Positions 45,440-53,720 of a stretch of DNA of 64,000 bases are shown here, in pieces. Numbering within the stretch: the first letter of the stretch is position 1; each line of letters begins with the position of its first letter. The stretch covers positions 1 through 64,000 of the forward strand of contig JBGSIC010000004.1 in assembly GCA_041751875.1 (NCBI GenBank). Direction: 5' to 3'. The translations under genes were made by a program, and so were the position numbers. This DNA comes from JBGSIC01 sp041751875 (GTDB lineage Bacteria; Bdellovibrionota; FAC87; UBA2466; JACKAF01). The notes beneath the pieces are model-generated. The model saw nothing but the letters and a program-made list of their open reading frames with translations, was not told where the DNA came from and searched no databases.

Positions 45440-46822
45440 ATGGGAGAAAACGTTATCAAAAAGAAGGCGGCAGGTGCTGCCACAAGTTCATCCGCCAAGC
45501 AGCCATACCTCTACCGCTACTACTCTGACTTTCAGGACCCCGATTGGCGCCGTCTCCCGGGTTATAAGAATGTTACCGACGCCGAGTGGAACTCCGCGTT
45601 ATGGCAGCGCCGCAACTTCGTTCAGTCAGTAAAAAAGCTCAAAGAAGTGATGGGCGATTCCCTCACCGATGAGTGGGCAAATGACATTTTAAAAGATCAA
45701 GCCGAGCGCTCCACCATGTCGATGATGGTGCCGCCTCAGATGATCAACACCATCAATGAAAAGAATTTTGTAAAGGATCCTATCCGTCGCTACATGATTC
45801 CGATGTACTCGGATCGTTTGAAGGAGTGGCACACACATCCTTACGCGACACGCGATAGTCTGCACGAAATGGACATGTGGGTTGTCGAAGGGTTGACCCA
45901 TCGCTATCCGACCAAGGTGCTCGCGGAACTTCTCTCCACGTGCCCACAATATTGTGGGCACTGCACGCGTATGGATCTGGTCGGACAAAGTGTCCCTCAA
46001 GTTGAGAAACGAAAGTTTGCGATCCCTCAGAAAGATCGTCACGGCCTTATTTTGGATTACCTGCGGGGAAATCCCACGGTACGTGACGTGGTCGTTTCTG
46101 GCGGCGACATTGCCAATCTACCGGCGGCAACGCTCGATCACTTTATCAATGGCCTTCTGGACATCGAACACATCCGCGACATCCGGCTTGCTACCAAAGG
46201 CCTGATGGGCATCCCTCAGCACTTTCAGCAGGATGATGTGCGTAGAGTAATGGAAAAACTCGCCGTTCGTGCGAATAAGCAAAGTGTTTCCATCGCCGTC
46301 CACACCCATATCAATCACGTCAATTCGCTTACGCACAACGTTTGCGAAGTCGCCAGAGATCTTCTTTCCATGGGCTATCGCGCAGTCCGTAACCAAGGGG
46401 TGCTGCTCGGTGGGGTGAACGACACGCCGGAAGCGCTACTGGATTTATGTTTTAGGCTGGTCGATCATGCCAGTATCGTCCCGTACTACTTTTACATGTG
46501 CGATATGATCCCGAACTCAGAGCATTGGCGACTATCTTTGGAGCAAGCCCAGTACCTGCAACACTCCATCATGGGTTACTTGCCAGGATTTTCGACCCCC
46601 CGTTTGCTGTGTGACGTTCCGTTCGTGGGCAAACGGTGGGTACATCAAGTGGATCATTATGATCGGGTGAAGGGAATCTCTTATTGGAAGAAGAATTACC
46701 TCACTTCAATTGAATGGGACACCCCGGAAGTGATCGATAAACTTTATGAGTATCAAGATCCGATCGACAGGCTACCGCCCGAGGGGCAGGAGTACTGGCG
46801 GAAAATCGCCAAGCAGGGTTAG
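45440..46822 (+). CDS. KamA-family radical SAM protein, long form
   Basis: A 460-residue protein with cluster motif CPQYCGHC and VVSGGDIANLP, homologous to lysine 2,3-aminomutase but longer and with a distinct N-terminal region (YRYYSDFQDPDWRRLPGY). The ATG at 45440 follows GGGGGA; the frame opens earlier inside the divergent gene's start. The substrate is not readable; lysine or glutamate are candidates. Its stop overlaps the end of pfkA. Confidence 0.82.
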   Translation: MGENVIKKKAAGAATSSSAKQPYLYRYYSDFQDPDWRRLPGYKNVTDAEWNSALWQRRNFVQSVKKLKEVMGDSLTDEWANDILKDQAERSTMSMMVPPQMINTINEKNFVKDPIRRYMIPMYSDRLKEWHTHPYATRDSLHEMDMWVVEGLTHRYPTKVLAELLSTCPQYCGHCTRMDLVGQSVPQVEKRKFAIPQKDRHGLILDYLRGNPTVRDVVVSGGDIANLPAATLDHFINGLLDIEHIRDIRLATKGLMGIPQHFQQDDVRRVMEKLAVRANKQSVSIAVHTHINHVNSLTHNVCEVARDLLSMGYRAVRNQGVLLGGVNDTPEALLDLCFRLVDHASIVPYYFYMCDMIPNSEHWRLSLEQAQYLQHSIMGYLPGFSTPRLLCDVPFVGKRWVHQVDHYDRVKGISYWKKNYLTSIEWDTPEVIDKLYEYQDPIDRLPPEGQEYWRKIAKQG

Positions 46823-47907
46823 TCCCCGAAGAGAATCCCTCTCTTCTTCGCTGCCTTTAGAAAAAAAGAGTCAGGATCGACGTATCGGTTCTTGCCGGCA
46901 CCTGTCTCTAAAGGCACCACTGTCACCGTATCGTTTTGGTAAGCAATCATTGAGTCAAAACGGCCTTCCATCACCGCATTTACGGCGGCGACTCCAAAAC
47001 GACTTGCCAGTACGCGGTCAAACGCCACGGGTGAACCGCCCCTTAGCAAATGGCCTAGGACGATCGCTCGGGTTTCCCGCTTTGTAAGTCGTTCCAATTC
47101 GGCCGCCACTTGATGGGCTACTCCACCCAAGCGAACCTTCTCCGGAGAGTCTTCGATAATTTGCCGAACAGTAACTTCCCCACCGACGGGTTTGGCCCCT
47201 TCTGCGACCACGACAATCGAGTAACGCTTATCGGAGTGATAAGAATCGTTGAGACCCTCAGCGACCTTTTTCAGATCGAAAGGAATTTCAGGAATCAAAA
47301 TCGCATCCGCATCGCCGCCTAAGCCCGCAAACAAAGCAATCCAGCCCGCGTTGCGGCCCATGACCTCCACCACCATGATGCGCTGGTGAGATTCCGCGGT
47401 TGTGTGCAATTTGTCGAGAGCCTCAACCGCAGTGCCCACTGCGGTAAAAAAACCAATCGTGAATTCCGTGCCGTTTAAATCGTTATCAATCGTCTTGGGA
47501 ATGCCTACAATTTTCACTCCCAGTTCGTTGAGCCGGTGAGAAATCGCTTGGGTACCATCGCCACCCACGACAATCATGGCGTCCACGCGGGCTTCGCGGA
47601 GGTTCTTAATGACTTCTTCGGAGCGGTCCTCGTAAGTCTTCTTGCCGTTTTTTACCACCGGAACCGAAAAAGGCGTGTCGACGTTGGAGGAACCCAAAAT
47701 GGTGCCGCCCTTGGCCAGAATCCCAGTCGTATTTTGCAAGGAAAGTGGAACAAACTTATTTTCGAGCAAGCCTTTAAATCCGTCCGGGATTCCTACAACG
47801 GTTAGGTTGTGGTGAATAGCGGTTTGAACCACCGCGCGGATGGCGGCGTTTAAGCCGGGGCAATCACCGCCGCCGGTGAGAATCGCTAACTTTTTTACTG
47901 CACTCAT
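46819..47907 (-). CDS. pfkA: 6-phosphofructokinase, ATP/PPi hybrid-signature group
   Basis: A 362-residue PFK that phosphorylates fructose-6-phosphate. The nucleotide site reads VGGDGTQ, with the Gly typical of ATP-dependent enzymes, while the next motif is PKTIDND, with the Lys typical of PPi enzymes. This Gly/Lys combination marks the group III PFKs, many ATP-dependent and often lacking classical allostery. It follows a small lipoprotein gene by 8 bases. Confidence 0.92.
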   Translation of the reverse strand: MSAVKKLAILTGGGDCPGLNAAIRAVVQTAIHHNLTVVGIPDGFKGLLENKFVPLSLQNTTGILAKGGTILGSSNVDTPFSVPVVKNGKKTYEDRSEEVIKNLREARVDAMIVVGGDGTQAISHRLNELGVKIVGIPKTIDNDLNGTEFTIGFFTAVGTAVEALDKLHTTAESHQRIMVVEVMGRNAGWIALFAGLGGDADAILIPEIPFDLKKVAEGLNDSYHSDKRYSIVVVAEGAKPVGGEVTVRQIIEDSPEKVRLGGVAHQVAAELERLTKRETRAIVLGHLLRGGSPVAFDRVLASRFGVAAVNAVMEGRFDSMIAYQNDTVTVVPLETGAGKNRYVDPDSFFLKAAKKRGILFGD

Positions 47908-47915
47908 CTTGGGGC

Positions 47916-48236
47916 CTAATTCCTAAACTTGATGGCAAAGGCTTCCATCTCACTCAAAAAACCAACGGGGCGAAAATGAATATCGGTGATGGCATCGGCA
48001 TGGAGCTTTTGCCCTCCGTCTATCAAGCGTTGAAGCGCCCCTTTGTACGACCAGCCACGCACTTTCACCCGGCCCAGATAATCGAACGGCTTAGTAACCG
48101 TGCGGCTCGTCCAAAGGATTTCAGGGGGCTGGGTAACTTCGTTCTGCGCTACAAACGCGGTCTTGGGCGATTCAATGAGCTGAGTGCTGGTGCACCCCGC
48201 TAATCCCAGAAAAGCCATCAAAAACACGGATTTCAT
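47916..48236 (-). CDS. Small lipoprotein, possibly YbjQ/DUF-like
   Basis: A 106-residue product with signal peptide and lipobox (AGC, Cys at about 15). The ATG at 48236 has AAGGAG at ideal distance. The mature part (YLGRVKVRGWSYKGALQRLIDGGQKLHADAITDI) resembles the small heavy-metal-binding/YbjQ-like fold in outline: a strand, then a helix, then DAITDIHF. It is cotranscribed with pfkA, with no evident functional link. Confidence 0.65.
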   Translation of the reverse strand: MKSVFLMAFLGLAGCTSTQLIESPKTAFVAQNEVTQPPEILWTSRTVTKPFDYLGRVKVRGWSYKGALQRLIDGGQKLHADAITDIHFRPVGFLSEMEAFAIKFRN

Positions 48237-48289
48237 GAGACTCCTTATATCCTGAATCCAATAAACGGCAACCCTTAAAGACCGTACCA

Positions 48290-48303
48290 GGCGAAGCTTC
48301 GCC
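48290..48303. promoter_or_regulatory. Perfect 14-bp palindrome
   Basis: GGCGAAGCTTCGCC lies between the divergent lipoprotein-pfkA unit and the dioxygenase gene. It could be an operator or a small hairpin; no regulator is assigned. Confidence 0.3.
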
Positions 48304-48438
48304 GCCCCCACCTCGATCCCTTTGACCGATATAGTTTCAGCCTATCGCAGAAATACCAACCTTTAATTTTCCTTATACCTAAACCCCCCGTAACTTTAAC
48401 TCATGGGCAAAACACCCAACTACTTGGAGGCCAAAAAT

Positions 48439-49104
48439 ATGAAAACAGTTTCACGGCGCGAGGTTTTAAAAACGTCAGTTATTGGTTCGGTATTGGGGAT
48501 GATTCCTTTCAGCGCGTTTGGGTTGACCCCTCCGCAGACGGAGGGCCCATTCCATCCGGGGAACCTCGATACCGATCTCACTCGCAAGTCACCCAATGGA
48601 GCAAAGGCCAAAGGGCAGATCATTTACCTCAATGGCCAAGTCGTGGATGAACAGAATCAACCGGTTTCCAACGCTCTGGTGGAACTTTGGCAAGCGGGGG
48701 ACAACGGCCGCTACAATCATCCGACGGATCCCAACCCCCTACCCATCGACCCCAATTTTCAGTATTGGGGCCGTGCCACAACAAACGCGCGCGGACAGTA
48801 CCAATTTAAAACCATTGTTCCGGGTCATTACCCTGCAACCGATGATTGGATGCGCCCCGCGCATATTCATTTTCGTGTGATGAGACGCGGATTTCATGAC
48901 CTAACCACCCAGATGTATTTCAAAGCAAATACCGCCAGCGAACAAAATTTGCTGGATAAGGATGCCATCCTGCAGGCGCTCTCGCCTACGGACCAAGCGA
49001 AGGTCGTTATCGATTTTCAACCTGCCCCGGCCACTGGAGGATTTGAGGCGAATTCCAAGGTCGGTTTCTTCAAAATTGAAATAGATTCTGTACGCCGACG
49101 TTAA
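48439..49104 (+). CDS. Tat-exported intradiol ring-cleavage dioxygenase-like protein
   Basis: A 221-residue protein of the protocatechuate 3,4-dioxygenase beta-like group. The N-terminus is a twin-arginine signal (SRREVLK followed by a hydrophobic stretch), so it is exported folded. The Fe(III) ligands are visible as Tyr in GRYNHP, Tyr in PGHYPA and two His in AHIHFRV. It would oxidise a catechol-type aromatic in the periplasm. The ATG at 48439 has TTGGAGG. No other aromatic-pathway gene is nearby; a LysR regulator lies convergent downstream. Confidence 0.87.
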   Translation: MKTVSRREVLKTSVIGSVLGMIPFSAFGLTPPQTEGPFHPGNLDTDLTRKSPNGAKAKGQIIYLNGQVVDEQNQPVSNALVELWQAGDNGRYNHPTDPNPLPIDPNFQYWGRATTNARGQYQFKTIVPGHYPATDDWMRPAHIHFRVMRRGFHDLTTQMYFKANTASEQNLLDKDAILQALSPTDQAKVVIDFQPAPATGGFEANSKVGFFKIEIDSVRRR

Positions 49105-49112
49105 ACTTACGG

Positions 49113-49289
49113 GGCGTGTCCTTCGATAGGTATTCGTCGCGAGACAGTGTTGAATATCTCAGTTCCGAGGACGCACAAGGAAGCCACCGCAAGCAACCCC
49201 CAAGGGTCGTTGAGGATGGCGACCGCGGAGGACGAAGGAGATGGGATATTCAATACTGGCACAGCAGAACACCTATCGGAGGACACGCC
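49113..49289 (+). ncRNA. 177-nt long irregular hairpin (structured RNA or MITE)
   Basis: The ends GGCGTGTCCTTCGATAGGT and ACCTATCGGAGGACACGCC pair over 19 positions with one wobble. Further in, GTGTTGAATATC (49147-49158) pairs with GATATTCAATAC (49245-49256). A GUC-GCGA-GAC mini-hairpin and an apical CAAC-CCC-CAA-GGG stem complete a rod-like fold. Two wobble positions favour a plus-strand transcript, one an opposite reading. It starts 9 bases after the dioxygenase stop. A 6S-like shape is possible, but I see no 6S sequence signature. Confidence 0.5.
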
Positions 49290-49328
49290 TAATGCGTTCC
49301 TGGGCCACGGCCTGGGAACGTCCTACTT

Positions 49329-50186
49329 TCAGTTTTCAATAACGTGGGTTTCGATGAATTTCGCAATCGCGCGACTGGCTTTGGATTTCTGAGCATCAGC
49401 GCGAAACACGAGACAGTGAAGGTCGAAGAAATTGACTCCGATGGGAAACGGTTTGAGATTGAATCTTCGTGCCACCCGGCCCGGCAAAATTCCCACTCCC
49501 ATTCCCGTGGAAACTAGCTCTCCTATGACTTCTAGATTCGGAGAGGTCAGCATCCGCCCAAACTTACTTTTCTTTTTCGATAGCTGGCGCAAAATAGCTT
49601 GGGTCTGAAGCAAGTCTGGATCACAAAGGAGCATTTTCTCCAAATCGGCTTCGGGGCTCTTACTGTTAGGCGACGACCAGAGTGTCACTTCATCTTTGCA
49701 TAACTGGCGAATCACTAGATCGGGATGCTTCCAGGGGTTCACGACTATGCCAAAATCAATCTTGAAACTGATGACGTCCTCGGTAATTCGCCGAGAAAGA
49801 TCGTGAACCAAGCGTATTTCCAGACCTGGATTTTCTGAAAGAAGATCGGGCAGAAAAGCAGGAAGTGCGTATAAGGCAACGCTAGGGTGGCACCCCACCG
49901 TGTAAGTACCGCGGAGCTCAGATTCATCCTTCACCGCGCTGTCACGCAAACGTTCCCACTCCCTTAATAGTTCAAGAGAGTGCTTTTGAAACTTCGCGCC
50001 AGCCGGGGTGAGCTTCACTCCCGATTTCGTGCGAAGCAAAAGCGGAAGACCAAAGCTGTCTTCCAGTCGCTTGATCGCCAAGCTGAGCGTAGGCTGGCTA
50101 ACCCCGAGGCGTTCTGCCGCACGGGAGATATTGAGAGTTTGTGCCACTTCAACGAAATAGGTGATTTCAGAAGACGTAGGTAACAT
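49329..50186 (-). CDS. LysR-type transcriptional regulator
   Basis: A 285-residue LTTR with N-terminal winged helix-turn-helix (LNISRAAERLGVSQPTLSLAIKRLEDSFG, residues about 17-45) and a C-terminal effector domain. Target unknown. It ends convergent with the dioxygenase gene across the hairpin at 49113-49289 and is divergent from tRNA-Glu, so the dioxygenase is not an obvious classical divergent target. Confidence 0.92.
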   Translation of the reverse strand: MLPTSSEITYFVEVAQTLNISRAAERLGVSQPTLSLAIKRLEDSFGLPLLLRTKSGVKLTPAGAKFQKHSLELLREWERLRDSAVKDESELRGTYTVGCHPSVALYALPAFLPDLLSENPGLEIRLVHDLSRRITEDVISFKIDFGIVVNPWKHPDLVIRQLCKDEVTLWSSPNSKSPEADLEKMLLCDPDLLQTQAILRQLSKKKSKFGRMLTSPNLEVIGELVSTGMGVGILPGRVARRFNLKPFPIGVNFFDLHCLVFRADAQKSKASRAIAKFIETHVIEN

Positions 50187-50276
50187 TCAAAACACCCTAC
50201 CACAGGCGCTTCGCTGGGTAGAAGGCTCTTTGGGATTGAGGGTATTTGTGGTAACAAATCGAGGCTCTTAAGCAGT

Positions 50277-50352
50277 GCCCCCATCGTCTAGTGGCCTAGG
50301 ACGTCGCCCTCTCACGGCGAAAACACCGGTTCGAAACCGGTTGGGGGCGCCA
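50277..50352 (+). tRNA. tRNA-Glu (anticodon CTC)
   Basis: A complete 76-nt cloverleaf including an encoded CCA. The acceptor stem is GCCCCCA/TGGGGGC with discriminator G. The anticodon loop is CTCTCAC, giving anticodon CTC, which reads GAG. The T arm is ACCGGTTCGAAACCGGT. Confidence 0.95.
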
Positions 50353-50423
50353 AATACCGGAGGGTCTACCCGCGGCTCGATCGTGTCTTTTCCGCCGCCC
50401 TTTCGCATGGTATTTTCCTGAGC

Positions 50424-50819
50424 GTGAAACCTAATTTTAAGCCCACGCACTACACTTCTTTGTCGCCCTACTTGATCGTCAACAACTGTTCGAATCTGGT
50501 GGGATTCCTAACCAAGGTCTTTAAGGCAAAGGAATTGCGCCGTTACGATATGCCCGATGGAACAATTGGACATATTGAGGTTCAAATAGATGACTCGGTC
50601 GTGATGCTGGGCGATTGTAGCCCTGAATTTCCTGCCTTCGATTCCCTCCTCCATGTTTACGTGCAGAACGTAGACGAGGTGTTCGATTTAGCTATCCAGA
50701 ATGGGGCAACGATTGTGAAAAAACCCATGGTAAAGGAGGGGGACTCCGATCGGCGCGGGAGTTTCAAAGACCCCAGCGGAAATACTTGGGCGGTTGCTAC
50801 CCAGGAAAGCGTTGGGTAG
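50424..50819 (+). CDS. VOC/glyoxalase superfamily protein (PhnB-like)
   Basis: A 131-residue protein with the PhnB/VOC layout: LSPYLIVNNCSNLVGFLTKVFKA at the start, HIEVQIDDSVVMLGD in the middle, and GSFKDPSGNTWAVAT at the end. The usual metal-binding residues are only partly present, so enzymatic activity is uncertain. The start is the GTG at 50424. It stands alone between the tRNA and a LysR gene. Confidence 0.85.
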   Translation: MKPNFKPTHYTSLSPYLIVNNCSNLVGFLTKVFKAKELRRYDMPDGTIGHIEVQIDDSVVMLGDCSPEFPAFDSLLHVYVQNVDEVFDLAIQNGATIVKKPMVKEGDSDRRGSFKDPSGNTWAVATQESVG

Positions 50820-50948
50820 TGGCTGGACTCCTTAAGCCGGCTCTTTAACTGTTCTTAAGAATCGTTCATATGGTCACATAGGGCCACGACCAGCTCGCTA
50901 CGAAAAAAAAGAGTTCCCGGCATTTATTTCCGCTAATATCGGGCCTGC

Positions 50949-51872
50949 ATGAAGGACATCACCCTATTCGAACTCGACGTTTTTACGGAATTAAGCAAGA
51001 GCCAAACCTTGCGTTCCGTTGCGCGTGCAAAAAGCCTGACACCCAGCCATGTTTCAAAAATACTTACGCGGCTTGAGAAGAAACTGGATTCCAATCTATT
51101 CAAAAGGTGTGCTTCCGGGCTGATGCTCACCCCCGAGGGGCGGAACCTCATCGGCTACGCGGAGAAGATTTTGCATGAGGCCAAGGCCTTCGATGGACCC
51201 GCTCTTTCCAACAACCCCCAGCGTTTGATTGGAATCGGCGGCATCAACTTCCTGATTAATCGGCTCATGGTTCCCATAATTCAGTCGTTGACCACCAAGT
51301 ATCCCAACACCCGTTTTCGTTTGATGAATCTGATACCCGATCACGTCATGCCTTCGGGAATGTTGGGAGCCTATGAAATTGCGCTGCATATGGGCCAGCT
51401 ACCTTGGCCAAGCACCTGGGCGTCGGTCACGCTAGGCAAAATGCCCTTTCAACTCGTCGCGCGTGCCTCTCATCCGCTGTCAACCCAGACAACGGAAAAG
51501 GAAGTCCAAAAATACCCTTTCGTCGTGCCGAATTATTGGTCTTCAGAAGGTTTTTACACGGGAAATGATTCCTGTCCGCTTTCGTGGAACCAACGTATTC
51601 GAGGCCATGAAGTCTCTCAGGCAGAAAATGCGATTGCGATCGCCCGACACACGGACCATTTAGTGTTCGGCCCTCTCCTCATCTCACAGCCTTGGCTGCG
51701 AACAGGAGAACTAAAAGCGATTGAAGTAAAGGAATGGACGACTTCGGTGTCAAAGCCTGTTTGCCTAACCGTTCAAGGTCTCAATATCAGCAAGTCGTTG
51801 CAGCTCTACTTGATAAAAAAGCTGAAGGCTGAACTTAAAGATGGTTTGTCTTTAAAGCCCAGCCTTCAGTGA
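50949..51872 (+). CDS. LysR-type transcriptional regulator, atypical effector domain
   Basis: A 307-residue LTTR: N-terminal HTH (LRSVARAKSLTPSHVSKILTRLEKKLD), then an effector-binding region (GIGGINFLINRLMVPII...). The ATG at 50949 follows an AT-rich gap with a TTCTTAAGAA palindrome at about 50855. The target is unknown; the neighbours are an unrelated VOC gene and the convergent DUF1328 gene. Confidence 0.9.
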   Translation: MKDITLFELDVFTELSKSQTLRSVARAKSLTPSHVSKILTRLEKKLDSNLFKRCASGLMLTPEGRNLIGYAEKILHEAKAFDGPALSNNPQRLIGIGGINFLINRLMVPIIQSLTTKYPNTRFRLMNLIPDHVMPSGMLGAYEIALHMGQLPWPSTWASVTLGKMPFQLVARASHPLSTQTTEKEVQKYPFVVPNYWSSEGFYTGNDSCPLSWNQRIRGHEVSQAENAIAIARHTDHLVFGPLLISQPWLRTGELKAIEVKEWTTSVSKPVCLTVQGLNISKSLQLYLIKKLKAELKDGLSLKPSLQ

Positions 51873-51904
51873 TCTTCATCCAACTAAAAAATAACAACGA
51901 AATG

Positions 51905-52069
51905 CTATGGCACTGTCTTGCGTCCCATCACAAAGCTGAGCGCGAAAGCGATCAACCCGACGAAAAACAAGATTTTTGCCAAGCTCGCTGCGGTGCCGGC
52001 TAACCCAAAAAATCCGAACACGCCAGCTACTAGGGCAACTATAAGAAAGGTGAGAGCCCAACTAAACAT
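51905..52069 (-). CDS. DUF1328 small membrane protein
   Basis: A 54-residue protein with two membrane helices ([20 protein letters not shown] and [20 protein letters not shown]), matching the YtjA/DUF1328 family seen in many proteobacteria, often under stress control. It starts at the ATG at 52069 with AGGAGG. An exact sigma-54 promoter lies at 52112-52127, and the gene is divergent from csbD. Confidence 0.88.
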   Translation of the reverse strand: MFSWALTFLIVALVAGVFGFFGLAGTAASLAKILFFVGLIAFALSFVMGRKTVP

Positions 52070-52111
52070 AACAACCTCCTAAAAAATGGACACAAACATA
52101 TACGAATAGAG

Positions 52112-52127
52112 TGCAAGCCATATGCCA
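52112..52127 (-). promoter_or_regulatory. Sigma-54 promoter for the DUF1328 gene
   Basis: On the minus strand the site is TGGCATATGGCTTGCA, an exact TGGC-N7-TTGC match. Transcription would start near 52101, about 32 bases before the ATG. Confidence 0.7.
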
Positions 52128-52255
52128 GAGAAATACGATTTTTCTGCTCCACTTTGTGCAGCGATCGTCACCCCGCTATTCTCTGCAAGAGACAAGGTGT
52201 AACCTTTTAGCTTCGCTGCGCACCGCGTTCTTTCGCTTTATCAGGCACGTTTGAG

Positions 52256-52271
52256 TGGCACCAATCCTGCA
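52256..52271 (+). promoter_or_regulatory. Near-consensus sigma-54 promoter for csbD
   Basis: TGGCACCAATCCTGCA has the correct ten-base GG/GC spacing, with C for the first T of TTGC. Transcription would start near 52282, about 60 bases before the csbD ATG. Confidence 0.55.
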
Positions 52272-52341
52272 TTTTTGTTCCGTGTGGTCTTTTCCACTGG
52301 TTGGAGGTGGGATCACAGACAAACCGGAAAGGAAACGAACA

Positions 52342-52551
52342 ATGAACAAAGATCAAATTCAAGGCAAGTTGAAACAATTTAAAGGTAAGGTGAAACAGAA
52401 ATGGGGAAAACTTACCGATGATGAACTCGACCAAGTGGAAGGGAACATGGATGTACTAGCCGGCAAGTTGCAAGAGCACTACGGCTACACAAAGGAAGAA
52501 GCGAGCGAAGAGGTCAAACGCTTTCGTGGAACGGAGCTACGCGCTTCGTAA
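52342..52551 (+). CDS. CsbD-like stress protein
   Basis: A 69-residue, highly charged protein (MNKDQIQGKLKQFKGKVKQK, then LAGKLQEHYGYTKEEASEEV), a standard CsbD/YjbJ-family sequence linked to general and osmotic stress. The ATG at 52342 has GGAAAGGA. A terminator follows. The divergent DUF1328 gene is another stress-type small protein, and both have sigma-54 sites. Confidence 0.92.
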   Translation: MNKDQIQGKLKQFKGKVKQKWGKLTDDELDQVEGNMDVLAGKLQEHYGYTKEEASEEVKRFRGTELRAS

Positions 52552-52583
52552 TCCGGAGACGGAAAAACTCACTGACACAAGAG

Positions 52584-52618
52584 AAGAGGGAGAACCGCGA
52601 GGCTCTCCCTCTTTTTTT
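52584..52618 (+). terminator. Rho-independent terminator after csbD
   Basis: AGAGGGAGA pairs with TCTCCCTCT around ACCGCGAGGC, followed by a run of seven or more T. It may serve the convergent gene in the other direction less well. Confidence 0.9.
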
Positions 52619-52621
52619 GAT

Positions 52622-53302
52622 CTAAGTTTTGCCTAGAGAAAGGCGATGAATATTTTTCTGTAGATAAATTCCCAATCCGCCCGTGACGAGTGCCGGAAAA
52701 ACCCAGTTCCAATCGAAGTCCACCAGAGCAGGAATTGAGACAATGAGAAGTAAGAAAGCCGTTAGAGACGCAAAAAACTGATAACCAATGGCTCCGGCAA
52801 GAACCATCAAGAGTACAAGAAAGCTCTGCACGACGGTGAGATCGAAGTTCCACAGAGCCAAATCAGTGGGTTGCCAGGTCACAGTCCAATTGGGAAGAAC
52901 GGAAATCAACTTCGGCGGTGCGGGTTGAATCGAAAGGTCAGGGTATTTCATGAATGAGAACGGCAGTCGCGTTCCCCCACCAATGGCCAACTTCAGTGCA
53001 AGCGACAGAAAGGTGAAGTTCAAGAAAGCCAACAGCCAACCAAGGGGCTTCGGAAACACGAGTGAGCCACGGTGATAGGCGAGACCCACAAGAAGCGCTC
53101 CCATCACGATCTGGTAGTAGTGGTTGGGAACGCCAAAACTTCGATAAGAAAAGAATACGGAAGTAGCCATCAAGGCGACAGATACCACCCACCACGACTG
53201 AGAGAGAGAACCTGTAGCCGGTACGGTCGTTCCCAGCAAAGCTTCTAAGCGATCAAGCCGTTGCAAAACATCGCCGCGTTCAAGTTTAACGTTGTCATTC
53301 AT
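52622..53302 (-). CDS. Multi-pass membrane protein of unknown function
   Basis: A 226-residue protein with a short polar N-terminus (MNDNVKLERGDVLQRLDRLEALLG) and about six hydrophobic segments, plus a Pro-rich loop near the middle (PAPPKLISVLPNWTVTWQP). I do not recognise the family. The ATG at 53302 overlaps the stop of the upstream secreted-protein gene. Confidence 0.7.
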   Translation of the reverse strand: MNDNVKLERGDVLQRLDRLEALLGTTVPATGSLSQSWWVVSVALMATSVFFSYRSFGVPNHYYQIVMGALLVGLAYHRGSLVFPKPLGWLLAFLNFTFLSLALKLAIGGGTRLPFSFMKYPDLSIQPAPPKLISVLPNWTVTWQPTDLALWNFDLTVVQSFLVLLMVLAGAIGYQFFASLTAFLLLIVSIPALVDFDWNWVFPALVTGGLGIYLQKNIHRLSLGKT

Positions 53303-53658
53303 CGAGGTGCCTTTCTTTTTGCGTTCCAAGCGATAGGAGGACGAGGGCGGATGCCCCGCCGTAAAGTTTGCGGAGGATTGAACATAATCGCCCGCTGTAC
53401 GATGCGGTAAAGATGGGTACTCTTGCGCCCCAGCTGCTCGACGCTGACATCTTGGGCGACGGGCACTCCGGCCTTCGTCGCAATGGAAAGCAGCGTGCCC
53501 TGCGGACCCACTTTAAATTCGATAGAGTAACCTTCCCGTTCCACAAATCCTAGCGACGGATAAGGATTGCGAAGGGGGAGCGGATTGTAGCGGGGAATGG
53601 CGGCTTCGGCCCCAATGCACGTAAGCCAAAGTCCCAAACACACGAGTTTTGTCTGCAT
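53299..53658 (-). CDS. Small secreted protein of unknown function
   Basis: A 119-residue exported protein (signal peptide MQTKLVCLGLWLTCIGAEAA). The mature part contains GPQGTLLSIATKAGVPVAQDVSVEQL and a basic, Pro-rich C-terminus. No family recognised; the SIATKAG run is weakly LysM-like. It forms a two-gene unit with the membrane protein gene downstream (ATGA overlap). Confidence 0.6.
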   Translation of the reverse strand: MQTKLVCLGLWLTCIGAEAAIPRYNPLPLRNPYPSLGFVEREGYSIEFKVGPQGTLLSIATKAGVPVAQDVSVEQLGRKSTHLYRIVQRAIMFNPPQTLRRGIRPRPPIAWNAKRKAPR

Positions 53659-53720
53659 AGAATTAAGTATACCGCAGGCCCATCATGCACGGGGCGCACC
53701 GCGCCAAGTAGCAAAGGGCA

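Noticed and set aside
49147..49392. Open frame of about 81 codons across the hairpin region
   Set aside because: It runs through both arms of the inverted repeat, resembles no protein, and ends inside the antisense LysR gene.
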